Shown here piece after piece: positions 58,001 to 64,000 of a DNA stretch of 64,000 nucleotides. A model generated the notes under the pieces. It did not search any database and had not been told where the DNA came from. It worked only from the letters and a program-made list of their open reading frames with translations. The DNA comes from CAMTUW01 sp947085035 (GTDB taxonomy: Bacteria; Actinomycetota; Coriobacteriia; Anaerosomatales; PHET01): positions 12,193 through 76,192 of the forward strand of contig CAMTUW010000029.1 of NCBI GenBank assembly GCA_947085035.1, in the 5' to 3' direction. Positions within the stretch are counted from its first letter, which is position 1. Every line of letters begins with the position of its first letter. A program made the position numbers and the translations under genes.

Positions 58001-58993
58001 CTCACTCCGCCGCTCGCTGTTACAGGAGTCACGGCGTTTCGAAGCATCACGAGTACCATACCGCTCACCACATGGGTCGCCCAGAACCGTGTCGTCATCA
58101 AGTGGAACAGTACGGAGCGTGACCGGCTTTCGGGAACCGAATTCTTCAAAGTGTACGTCGACGGTAACCCGTTCGATGGCGAGAAGGGTCTTATCGCATT
58201 TCAGCCTGGACGTTCTACCATGTCTGTGACCATCGAGGATCTGCCGTCAGGGGTCCATGCTATTCAGGTGACAGCGATTGACCGCGCCGGGAACGAAGGT
58301 CCTGTCTCAGCGACGACAACGGTCAGGATCGACGGCGAGAGCCCCAAGGTACGCATTCTTACCCCCACAAGCGGTGCGCGCGTCGGCATCACTCCGTTGT
58401 TCAGCGCTTTGACGTCTGACTCTGCTGGTGTCGCCTCGGTCACGTTCCTCGTGGATGGCGTGAGCGTCGGCACGGTGGCTCCTGCGTCTCCTGCGAAGGA
58501 GTTCAAGGCGCAGGTGACCCCGAACCTATCCAGCTTCTCCGCCGGCAACCGCGTGCTCACCGTGATGGTCACCGACGTCGTTGGCAACGTAGCCGTCGCT
58601 TCGAGATCGTTCGTTCTCGACAAAACCGTCCCGGTACTTACCGTCACATCCGCTGGTCCGACACCGTTCTACCCACGCCTTCGCGACGGATACCGTGACA
58701 ACTTCGTCGTCAGGTTCAGTGCGAGTGAAGACGTCACAGCTCGACTCGTTATCAAGAACTCTTCCGGCACGACCGTCCGCACGCTTACGAAGACGGTTGC
58801 CGAGGGGTCTGGCTCAATCACGTGGAACGGGAAGAACAACGCGGGGGTCGTCAGGGCCGGGACGTATCGCTGGTATCTGCAGCTGACAGACGTCGCCGGC
58901 AACAAGTCGTCGACCCGCACAGGGACGACGGAGATTCGCACCTTTGAGGTCATCAGGTTGTCTTCTGGATCGGTGCGGATCGTTCAGCGTTGA
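55019..58993 (+). CDS. Large secreted repeat protein with Ig-like and FlgD-type domains
   Basis: 1324 residues. Signal peptide: basic MRAYLKRVLS then hydrophobic SLVVSMLTLSLPVQAMA. The rest is beta-rich. Three related modules are visible, the second (about 534-756) and third (about 880-1097) being close copies, each with PVEMLY-VDR, NGVIDQ, LEGVWY-HA, ERD-LSGT, IAFQPGR and TIEDL motifs; the first (about 81-325) is divergent. Between them lie Ig-like units with the DxAGN pattern. The C-terminus (about 1225-1300) is FlgD-like: TARLVIKNSSGTTVRTL then GKNNAGVVRAGTYRW. No LPXTG, SLH or membrane anchor is seen. Likely secreted or surface-bound; ligand unknown. ATG at 55019 with GAGAGGGAG upstream. 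Confidence 0.85.
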   Translation: MRAYLKRVLSMSLVVSMLTLSLPVQAMADIRQLPVPWGVSPTNPGAIDQMDGVWREGWGNNPAPEFQLNSPTPDPGQPIVLGAFYYLTRPHSTPGTLTVDQWADSSMAWFRPDVPVWKLRLDVPTEVRFPGAYFDSSWVPPVAPSVPYEGPFSVFVNYFSQQRTDDTTNAAGGSFRFGLDVTPPQQVPSLTATPLAGAMTPDGWLTQSRIRLSWPDIKYDSMSGVGYFEVFLNGRPYPVALYDGTPYPVPVDDAIGRRVFDLKEHYYSDVDWTYWGYRPVPTPRSMVIEDLPPGEHTLQVRAVDRATNAGALSPPVTVKVDPDIPIVKITSPAVNGGTLGARPTFSADATDRAGIREVGFYVTTGMTTSLVGTVTAAPYSIRSSVAYSHNSTHTLTAVAVDMAGRTKTDTRLFVVDNRPTVTAVTPSIPGQAFSRLVPLAAKATDQSGLSTVTIAVAGQPTDVFPISGSPTSTQVVTQRFLPVGTYTVTMTAHNVTGGSASVTTSLSVDGTQRPQLPSFAPADSTGAPGTVSRWFNTGYPTFSESADTGLPDPVEMLYRVDRSPMTVINPATPWLYDTSYRLDPASTHLNGVIDQHAVVLADPLSSGALQMPGVITDSLEGVWYTHAMMRDGAGNASKTLRSVYGIDRTTPTTVTAVNVFSNATTTTPMSGWTDQTRAVIKWDPSERDALSGTDHYEVVLKHATGDVTVPQRIAFQPGRTGQMALTIEDLVPGLHTVHVRAVDKAGNKGPASTPAFIRIRSTPRITISSPASAGTTLTSPAPLRATVLDDAGIDRVVFSIEGTTVARTFTPASSDATSLVSSMYAILPTGTYTLNVTAYSVSGPTAVVRRSFNVDASLPPEIEPPPGGGTGPVVTPAFTWFNTVFPTFIAKPSATPTDPVEMLYLVDRTPVTLIDSLDPNSYYASFAIKDLKTHVNGVIDQQGVWLSDPVAFDGETLFPGRVTSPLEGVWYIHALVRNALGASGGTTHVGYGVDLTPPLAVTGVTAFRSITSTIPLTTWVAQNRVVIKWNSTERDRLSGTEFFKVYVDGNPFDGEKGLIAFQPGRSTMSVTIEDLPSGVHAIQVTAIDRAGNEGPVSATTTVRIDGESPKVRILTPTSGARVGITPLFSALTSDSAGVASVTFLVDGVSVGTVAPASPAKEFKAQVTPNLSSFSAGNRVLTVMVTDVVGNVAVASRSFVLDKTVPVLTVTSAGPTPFYPRLRDGYRDNFVVRFSASEDVTARLVIKNSSGTTVRTLTKTVAEGSGSITWNGKNNAGVVRAGTYRWYLQLTDVAGNKSSTRTGTTEIRTFEVIRLSSGSVRIVQR
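56620..58315 (+). repeat. Two ~670-base homologous modules inside the surface protein gene
   Basis: Module one spans about 56620-57290 and module two about 57657-58315, spaced by ~1040 bases. Their protein products align along the whole length (WFNT-PTF, PVEMLY-VDR, NGVIDQ, SLEGVWY or PLEGVWY, VIKW, ERD-LSGT, IAFQPGR, TIEDL, AGN-GP). DNA similarity is lower than protein similarity, so the duplication is not recent. Confidence 0.75.
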
Positions 58994-59015
58994 TGCTTTG
59001 AGCGCGTGTAACGTG

Positions 59016-59044
59016 AACAGCCGACCAATTCTGGCCGGCTGTTT
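59016..59044. terminator. Hairpin between the surface protein gene and rnpB, possibly bidirectional
   Basis: AACAGCCG pairs with CGGCTGTT, and inner CCA/TGG extends the stem around an ATTC loop. It lies 23 bases after the stop of the plus-strand gene, with TTTC following, and just beyond the 3' end of the minus-strand RNase P RNA, so it can serve both transcripts. Confidence 0.7.
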
Positions 59045-59051
59045 CATGTGC

Positions 59052-59400
59052 GTGGGAGTGGGCCTGTAAGCGGGGTTCTGTCGAAGACGACCATCTATCT
59101 GGGACCGCTGTCGCCAGCGGCCTCTCGCGGGCTAACCCGAGCGTCGACCGGGCCGGTCTTAGCCGCTCCTATTCGCCCTTGCTCCGGGTGGGGTTTGCCA
59201 AGCCGCCATGTTGCCATGACGCTGGTGCGCTCTTACCGCACCGTTTCAGCTCTCCTCGGCGCTCGCGCGCCGGGGGTTTTCTTTTCTGTGGCACTTTCCG
59301 TCGCGTCGCCGCGCCCTGCCGTTAGCAGGCACCCTGCCCTATGGAGCCCCGACTTTCCTCACGCATCGCTGCGCGCGGCCGTCCAGCCCACTCCATGGCA
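59052..59400 (-). ncRNA. rnpB: RNase P RNA (class A)
   Basis: Read on the minus strand the conserved cores of bacterial RNase P RNA appear: GAGGAAAGTCGGGGCTCC (59343-59360 reversed), CATAGGGCAGGGTGCC, GGTGCGGTAAGAGCGCACC, GGCAAACCCCACCCGGAGCA, GCGAATAGG and, near the 3' end, AGATAGATGGTCGTC then GACAGAACCCCGCTTACAG. P1 closes with GGAGTGGGC at 59055-59063 and GCCCACTCC at 59386-59394. Matures tRNA 5' ends. Ends were set from the P1 helix and may be off by several bases. Confidence 0.95.
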
Positions 59401-59447
59401 CATTCTAACAGCCCATGGCTAGCGGCGCCGTCTCAACCGCTACCGGT

Positions 59448-61148
59448 TCAGGGATGATTCTGGCGGCCTTGTGTCTGGAGTTTGGCCCACGCGTCCTTCA
59501 AGGACAGCGTCCGGTTGAACACCGGCGCATCCGTGGCAGAGTCGGGATCCGCGCAGAAGTAGCCGAGCCGTTCGAACTGCACGGTCGTCCCGACTGTCGG
59601 GGCTGCAAGGGACGGCTCCACGAAACACCTGGCTCGCACGGCGACTGAGTCGGGATTGAGGTCGTCGATGAGATCCGATCCGTCGGCCCCCGGGTATGCG
59701 CTCGAGAACAGGTTCTCATAGAGCCTGACCTCAGCGGGGACGGCGTGTGAAGCCGATAGCCAGTGCAGGGTCCCTTTGACACGGCGCCCGTCGGGAGCGG
59801 CACCTCCGCGGGTCTCGGGGTCATACGTGCAGCGGAGCTCGATGACGTTGCCCTCGCCGTCCTTGAGGACATCGGTACAAGTGACGAAGTACGCCGATCG
59901 CAGTCGGACCTCACGACCGGGTGCAAGACGGAAGAACTTCTTGGGAGGATCCTCCATGAAGTCGTCGCGCTCGATCCACAGGACGCGGGAGAATGGCACT
60001 TCGCGCGTACCCGCTGACTCGTCTTCGGGGTTGTTGGTGACTTCCATCATCTCCACGTGGTCTTCAGGGTAGTTCTCGATAACGACCTTGATTGGATCGA
60101 GCACCGCGAAGCGACGCAGAGAGACCCGGTTCAAGACGTTTCGCACCGCGTGCTCGAGCATCGCAATCTCGACCACGCCGTCGGCCCTCGCGACTCCGAT
60201 CATCGCTATGAAGTCGCGGATGCCCTCGGCGGGAAAGCCTCGGCGACGTAGTCCTGAGATCGTGGGCATGCGCGGATCGTCCCAGCCGTTCACGTGGCCG
60301 TCGTTGACGAGTTTCAGGAGCGCGCGCTTGGACAGCACTGTATGCGTGAGATTGAGGCGGGCGAACTCATACTGATGCGGCTTGGACGGCACCGGCAGGT
60401 TGTCTAAGAACCAGTCGTAGAGGGGGCGGTGGTCCTGGAACTCGAGCGTACATATCGAGTGGGTGATCCCTTCGATGGCGTCTGACTGTCCGTGCGCGAA
60501 GTCATAGTTTGGATAGACGCACCACGCATCCCCGGTTCTGGGGTGCTCGGCGTGGACGATGCGGTAGAGAACCGGATCGCGAAGGTTGATATTGCCCGCC
60601 GCCATGTCGATGCGAGCGCGAAGCACGCGTGAGCCGTTCTCGAACTCTCCCGCGCGCATTCTCTCGAACAGATCCAGACTCTCGGTCGACGAGCGGTCGC
60701 GCCACGGGCTCTCGCGACCGGGTTTCTTGAGCGTGCCGCGATACTGGCGGATCTCATCGGCGGAGAGGTCGTCGACGTACGCCTTGTCGGCCCTGATGAG
60801 GTCGCAGGCCCATTCGTAGAGCTGCTCGAAATAGTCAGAGGCGAAGAAGAGATTCTCGCCCCAATCGAACCCGAGCCAAGACACGTCCTCGAGAATGGAG
60901 TCGACGTACTCCTGCTCCTCCTTGACAGGGTTGGTGTCATCCATGCGTAGGTGGCATCGACCACCGAACTCGCTCGCGATACCGAAGTTCAGGCAGATCG
61001 ACTTCGCGTGTCCGATGTGGAGGTAGCCGTTGGGCTCCGGGGGGAATCGGGTGACGATAGTGTCGTGGCGACCTTCTCGCAGGTCAGCGGTGACGATGTC
61101 GCGAATGAAGTCGCTTCGCTCTGATGGGGGTGCGGTTTCGTTGTCCAT
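59448..61148 (-). CDS. glnS: Glutaminyl-tRNA synthetase
   Basis: 566 residues, class I synthetase. N-terminal RFPPEPNGYLHIGHAKSICL (HIGH motif), MDDTNPVKEEQEYVDSI, WCVYPNYDFAHGQSDAIEGI and the KMSKS-like VLSKRALLKLV; a C-terminal anticodon-binding beta barrel with EVRLRSAYFV follows. This is true GlnRS, not a nondiscriminating GluRS. ATG at 61148 is chosen because upstream in-frame codons run into the tRNA-Glu gene. tRNA-Gln(CTG), tRNA-Glu(CTC) and gltX lie just upstream in the same direction. Confidence 0.96.
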   Translation of the reverse strand: MDNETAPPSERSDFIRDIVTADLREGRHDTIVTRFPPEPNGYLHIGHAKSICLNFGIASEFGGRCHLRMDDTNPVKEEQEYVDSILEDVSWLGFDWGENLFFASDYFEQLYEWACDLIRADKAYVDDLSADEIRQYRGTLKKPGRESPWRDRSSTESLDLFERMRAGEFENGSRVLRARIDMAAGNINLRDPVLYRIVHAEHPRTGDAWCVYPNYDFAHGQSDAIEGITHSICTLEFQDHRPLYDWFLDNLPVPSKPHQYEFARLNLTHTVLSKRALLKLVNDGHVNGWDDPRMPTISGLRRRGFPAEGIRDFIAMIGVARADGVVEIAMLEHAVRNVLNRVSLRRFAVLDPIKVVIENYPEDHVEMMEVTNNPEDESAGTREVPFSRVLWIERDDFMEDPPKKFFRLAPGREVRLRSAYFVTCTDVLKDGEGNVIELRCTYDPETRGGAAPDGRRVKGTLHWLSASHAVPAEVRLYENLFSSAYPGADGSDLIDDLNPDSVAVRARCFVEPSLAAPTVGTTVQFERLGYFCADPDSATDAPVFNRTLSLKDAWAKLQTQGRQNHP

Positions 61149-61201
61149 GACGCGTGACGATACCACAGGCGGCCTGCAGTTTCCCGGCCCGAAAGACAAG
61201 A

Positions 61202-61227
61202 GACCCCTTCCTGATTCGGAAGGGGTC
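61202..61227 (-). terminator. Terminator behind the tRNA genes
   Basis: GACCCCTTCC and GGAAGGGGTC form a perfect 10-bp stem with a six-base loop. On the minus strand it follows tRNA-Glu by about ten bases and is followed by TCTTGTCTTTC, a T-rich tail. It probably ends the gltX-tRNA transcript and separates it from glnS. Confidence 0.8.
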
Positions 61228-61237
61228 CCGTCATATC

Positions 61238-61314
61238 TGGTAGCCCGTACGGGATTCGAACCCGTGATCTCCGCCTTGAGAGGGCGGTGTCCTGAACCGC
61301 TAGACGAACGGGCC
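61238..61314 (-). tRNA. tRNA-Glu (anticodon CTC)
   Basis: Minus-strand cloverleaf: acceptor GGCCCGT / ACGGGCT, anticodon stem CCGCC / GGCGG with loop CTCTCAA (anticodon CTC), T-arm ACGGGTTCGAATCCCGT, discriminator A and encoded CCA at 61240-61238. The GGTTCGAATCC T-loop is intact. Located three genes from gltX, which charges it. Confidence 0.95.
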
Positions 61315-61319
61315 ATGCA

Positions 61320-61395
61320 TGGCAGGGGTACTAGGGCTCGAACCTAGACTCTCTGGAACCAGAATCCAGCGTGTTGCCAGTTACACCATACCCCT
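61320..61395 (-). tRNA. tRNA-Gln (anticodon CTG)
   Basis: Minus-strand cloverleaf of 76 bases including an encoded CCA: acceptor AGGGGTA / TACCCCT, discriminator G as needed by GlnRS, anticodon stem CTGGA / TCCAG with loop TTCTGGT (anticodon CTG), T-arm CTAGGTTCGAGCCCTAG. Only five bases separate it from tRNA-Glu, so the two are processed from one transcript. gltX lies upstream and glnS downstream. Confidence 0.95.
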
Positions 61396-61473
61396 GTACA
61401 GCGCCTGCGCTGCTCACAGCGCGAGAAGGTATGCTACCGACGCCCAGTTGGGCTGTCAACCCGCTCCACCGTG

Positions 61474-62934
61474 TCACCCGGCAAGAGTGCGGGCCGCCGC
61501 GATGCGCGCCAGGGAACGCTCCTTTCCGAGAAGTTCGAGCGATTCGAACAGGGGAGGTGACACGGTGTCGCCGGTGATGGCGACCCGTACCGCCTGGAAG
61601 GCGATCTTGGCCTTGACTCCGGTGGTCTCGGGAACCGTTCTCAACGCTGCCTCGATGGCCTCTGCGGTGAAATCGGCGGCGGCGAGCGCCTCGGAAGCCG
61701 CATCAAGGGCTTCGATGGCGCCTTCCTTCGCAAGAACCTTCTCGCGCGCGGCTTCAGTGATCGTGGGTTCGTCGAAAAGGAATCTCACCTTCTGCGCGAC
61801 CTCATCAAGACGCTTCGCCCTTTCCGAGACGAGAGGGGCCAGGGACTCGAACCAATCGCGACGCACGGAGATGTCTTCGCGGGTCACAAGCCCCTCGCGC
61901 TCCAGCCACGGGGTGATCGCATCAACGAACGCAGAGGCGTTCATGTCGCGCAGATACGCACCGTTCATCCACTCGAGCTTCTCGGCATCGAAGATCGCGG
62001 GGTTCTTGGAGATCCGGTCAAGCGAGAAGTGTTCGCACAGAGTGTCACGAGAGATGATGGTGGTCTCGCCATCGAGCGACCAGCCGAGCAGTGCGAGGTA
62101 GTTCAGCAACGCCTCGGGCAGATAGCCCATCTCCTCGTAAGTCTCCACCGAGGTGGCGCCGTGACGCTTCGAGAGCTTCTTACCGTCGGATCCCCATATC
62201 ATCGACAGATGCGCGAATACCGGGACTGCGTATCCGAGCGCTTCGAACACGAGTATCTGGCGCGGGGTGTTGGAGAGATGATCGTCGCCTCGAATGACGT
62301 GTGATATCTCCATCTCCCCATCGTCGACGACGGTGGCGAAGTTGTACGTGGGCGATCCGTCGGTGCGCGCCAACACGAAGTCATCCATAGCTGTGATAGG
62401 AAACTCGGTGGCGCCGCGGACAGCGTCGTCGAAGGTGACCGGCCCCCTGTCGAGGGGGACTGCGAGCCTCCACACATGCGCCTCACCGGACGAGACACGT
62501 CGTAGGGCTTGCTCGGGATCGATGCCACGACACGTGCGGTCGTAGCCGGAAAAGCCGCCGGCTGAGCGAGCGAGATCGCGTTTCAATGCGAGTTGATCAG
62601 GGGTGCAGAAACACGGATATGCAGCCCCAGAGGAGTTCATCCGCTCAAGGGCGACGGCATAGAGCTCGGAGCGCTGGGTCTGGAAATACGGCCCGAACGC
62701 TCCATCGGCGCCCGGACCCTCATCCCAGTCGATCCCCAGCCACAACAGGGATCTGAGAATCTGGTCGGTGTTCTCGGAAGTCGAGCGTTCGGCGTCGGTG
62801 TCGTCGATACGCAGCACCAGCGCTCCGCCATGGCGACGTGCGAACGCCCAGTTATAGATCGCGGTTCGCGCTCCGCCTACGTGGAGTGTTCCGGTTGGTG
62901 ACGGGGCGAAGCGTACACGGACGGCTGTGGACAC
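61474..62934 (-). CDS. gltX: Glutamyl-tRNA synthetase
   Basis: 486 residues, class I. RFAPSPTGTLHVGGARTAIY (HIGH motif HVGG), RIDDTDAERS, ATVVDDGEMEISHVIRGDDH, DGKKLSKRHGATSV (KMSKS motif) and an all-helical C-terminal anticodon domain identify it. GTG at 62934 is preferred over the ATG at 62949, because GAGGAG, a good ribosome-binding site, lies between them. With a dedicated GlnRS encoded nearby it is expected to be the discriminating kind, charging only tRNA-Glu. Confidence 0.95.
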   Translation of the reverse strand: MSTAVRVRFAPSPTGTLHVGGARTAIYNWAFARRHGGALVLRIDDTDAERSTSENTDQILRSLLWLGIDWDEGPGADGAFGPYFQTQRSELYAVALERMNSSGAAYPCFCTPDQLALKRDLARSAGGFSGYDRTCRGIDPEQALRRVSSGEAHVWRLAVPLDRGPVTFDDAVRGATEFPITAMDDFVLARTDGSPTYNFATVVDDGEMEISHVIRGDDHLSNTPRQILVFEALGYAVPVFAHLSMIWGSDGKKLSKRHGATSVETYEEMGYLPEALLNYLALLGWSLDGETTIISRDTLCEHFSLDRISKNPAIFDAEKLEWMNGAYLRDMNASAFVDAITPWLEREGLVTREDISVRRDWFESLAPLVSERAKRLDEVAQKVRFLFDEPTITEAAREKVLAKEGAIEALDAASEALAAADFTAEAIEAALRTVPETTGVKAKIAFQAVRVAITGDTVSPPLFESLELLGKERSLARIAAARTLAG

Positions 62935-62967
62935 TGGATGACTCCTCATTTGTTGATGCTGTCGGAT

Positions 62968-63396
62968 TCAGGAATGCAGTGCGTCGCTCGTTTCACAGGC
63001 CTTGGCACGCGTGAGTAGGAACCACGAGAGCGAGACAGCAAGCAGGAGCACCGCAAGACCCGCGGCCGTGGTGAGGTAGTTGTCGCCACCCTCAAAGACA
63101 ACGAATTTTCGGGCGACCGCGACCAGGGCTGCTTCGAGGACGGTGGGGATCACGTTCTGATGGTTCATGTAGGCGATTGCGATCCGGAAGAGTTCAACGA
63201 TGATGAACACCCCGAGAACCGCACTGATGATGGCGTTGAAATCGGACGGGGCTATCTTCACTCCCGCTGCCGCGATATCCCACATCTTGACACCAAGGGA
63301 ATAGAGAACTCCGACCGATAGGATGACGAGAGCGACCGCAACGACGATCTCGACTATGAGTACCGATATGTCGAGTGCCTTGATAAAGCGTTTCAT
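62968..63396 (-). CDS. PsiE-like membrane protein
   Basis: 142 residues with four hydrophobic helices (about 9-33, 52-73, 81-96 weaker, 105-127). The VLGVFIIVELFRIAIAYM and LEAALVAVARKFVVF segments fit the phosphate-starvation-inducible PsiE family of unknown function. TGGAGG lies six bases before the ATG at 63396. It diverges from the SAM riboswitch-metK unit and precedes gltX by 33 bases, so the two may be co-transcribed. Confidence 0.75.
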   Translation of the reverse strand: MKRFIKALDISVLIVEIVVAVALVILSVGVLYSLGVKMWDIAAAGVKIAPSDFNAIISAVLGVFIIVELFRIAIAYMNHQNVIPTVLEAALVAVARKFVVFEGGDNYLTTAAGLAVLLLAVSLSWFLLTRAKACETSDALHS

Positions 63397-63489
63397 GTGA
63401 CCTCCAGAACGGATGCACTACGTCTTTCATGGTACCCGATTCGCTACACACCCTTCCGCGGAGCGTTCGTCTGCGATAGACTCCGTGTT

Positions 63490-63617
63490 CTCATCAAGAG
63501 GCAGCCATCCGTGGCTGCAGCGGGTAGAGGGACCGAGCCCTATGACACCCCGGCAACCGACGTTCTTCCGTACGGTGCCACATCTCGGCAGGCGGAATAC
63601 GTGCCTGGAAGATGAGG
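63490..63617 (+). ncRNA. SAM-I riboswitch (S box)
   Basis: The S-box consensus runs through the region: CTCATCAAGAGGCAGCC with the kink-turn start, AGAGGGACCGAGCCCTATGA, CACCCCGGCAACC, GGTGCCACATCTC, and closing GGAAGATGAGG that pairs with the opening CTCATC (P1). It binds S-adenosylmethionine. Located upstream of metK with a terminator between. Confidence 0.95.
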
Positions 63618-63662
63618 GTTGAGCGTCGCGCGCTCGCTGTTGCGAGCCTTTCGCGGAGCCAA

Positions 63663-63687
63663 GCCCCCGTCAGTTCCCGGCGGGGGC
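63663..63687 (+). terminator. Expression-platform terminator of the SAM-I riboswitch
   Basis: GCCCCCG and CGGGGGC form a perfect 7-bp stem around TCAGTTCCCGG and are followed by GTTCTC. It stands 46 bases after the aptamer and 51 before metK. Formation when SAM is bound would stop transcription. The T-tract is weak, as often in high-GC bacteria. Confidence 0.7.
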
Positions 63688-63737
63688 GTTCTCATGCCCC
63701 CTGAGACCGAGGCCGTGAGGCCCGAGAAGGAGGATGC

Positions 63738-64000
63738 ATGTCCGAGCGAGAGTACCTGTTCACGTCGGAGTCAGTCACCGAGGGTCATCCCGACAAGATG
63801 TGCGACCAGATCTCCGACGCGATTCTCGACGCCATCCTGGCCCGAGAGATCGAACTGGAGGCCGAGGGCCGCGGCTCTGTGGCGGATGCGCGCGTGGCCT
63901 GCGAGACACTGATCACAACCGGACTGGTCGTGGTGAGTGGCGAGTTTCGCACCAAGGCCTATGTGGACGTCCCGGCCATCGTTCGCGACGTCATCAAAGA
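63738..64000 (+). CDS. metK: S-adenosylmethionine synthetase, 3' truncated by window edge
   Basis: First 87 codons of MetK. LFTSESVTEGHPDKMCDQIS with the ATP-binding HPDK motif is unmistakable, followed by DAILDAILARE and VACETLITTGLVVVSGE. Makes SAM from methionine and ATP. ATG at 63738 has AGAAGGAGG at about 63725-63733. Controlled by the SAM-I riboswitch, giving end-product feedback. Confidence 0.96.
   Translation, partial: MSEREYLFTSESVTEGHPDKMCDQISDAILDAILAREIELEAEGRGSVADARVACETLITTGLVVVSGEFRTKAYVDVPAIVRDVIK

Noticed and set aside
1..64000. Prophage, insertion sequence, CRISPR or defence island
   Set aside because: No transposase, integrase, direct-repeat array or defence protein was found; the only mobile-type trace is the RHS tip remnants.

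Overview
The window is a gene-dense, GC-rich (roughly 60-65 %) bacterial chromosome segment with many GTG starts, 4-base GTGA/ATGA stop-start overlaps, long co-directional operons and no rRNA, prophage, insertion sequence or CRISPR array. Gene content (complex I without a visible NADH module, GlnRS plus GluRS, CBS-DHH type tRNA nucleotidyltransferase, fused ChlI/ChlD chelatase, DUF512 protein, Rrf2-isc operon, FMN and SAM-I riboswitches, RHS core of a Gram-positive type) suggests an anaerobic or facultative actinobacterium, most plausibly a deep-branching Coriobacteriia lineage. That placement is inference from gene content, not from a marker-gene search.

Layout. 1-8156: the distal half of a complex I operon (nuoH-[nuoI fused to a GltD-like flavoprotein]-nuoJ-K-L-M-N), closed by a strong hairpin. 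8157-11350: a short accessory stretch with a FlgM-like anti-sigma factor, the tatA/tatC export genes, a truncated-looking Ig-like protein and a YggT-like membrane protein. 11389-24157: a nearly continuous housekeeping run: orphan PilB ATPase, deoB, deoA, CBS-DHH-Cca fusion, a site-2-protease homologue, trpS, scpA, scpB, rluB, cobU, cobS, cobC. 24245-35141: hisC, tyrA, aroA, cmk, plsC, ispH, DUF512, der, plsY, gpsA, rpe. 35222-38888: FMN riboswitch with ribD-ribE-ribBA-ribH. 39191-42454: an operator-like palindrome, Rrf2/IscR regulator, iscS, iscU, mnmA. 42442-48376: PHP phosphatase, Nif3-like, zinc-ribbon coiled-coil protein, RNase HI-like, queD, DtxR regulator, HD-GYP protein.

48396-50584 is on the minus strand: two paralogous small lipoproteins and dinB. 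50653-51146 holds broken RHS tips, followed by nfo, an acidic protein with a C-terminal four-cysteine motif, a ChlI/ChlD fusion and a 1324-residue secreted repeat protein. 59016-62934 on the minus strand groups gltX, tRNA-Gln, tRNA-Glu, glnS and the RNase P RNA. The right end has a PsiE-like gene and, divergently, a SAM-I riboswitch controlling metK, which runs off the window.

Functional links: the isc genes supply sulfur to mnmA and to the many Fe-S proteins here (complex I, IspH). ScpA/ScpB serve chromosome condensation. The cob genes finish the nucleotide loop of cobalamin. plsC, plsY and gpsA cover phospholipid assembly. gltX, glnS and their two cognate tRNAs form one charging cluster. 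The most unusual items are the NuoI-GltD fusion, the RHS tip remnants, the paired lipoproteins coupled to dinB, the acidic Cys-motif protein beside the chelatase, and the two-fold repeat surface protein.
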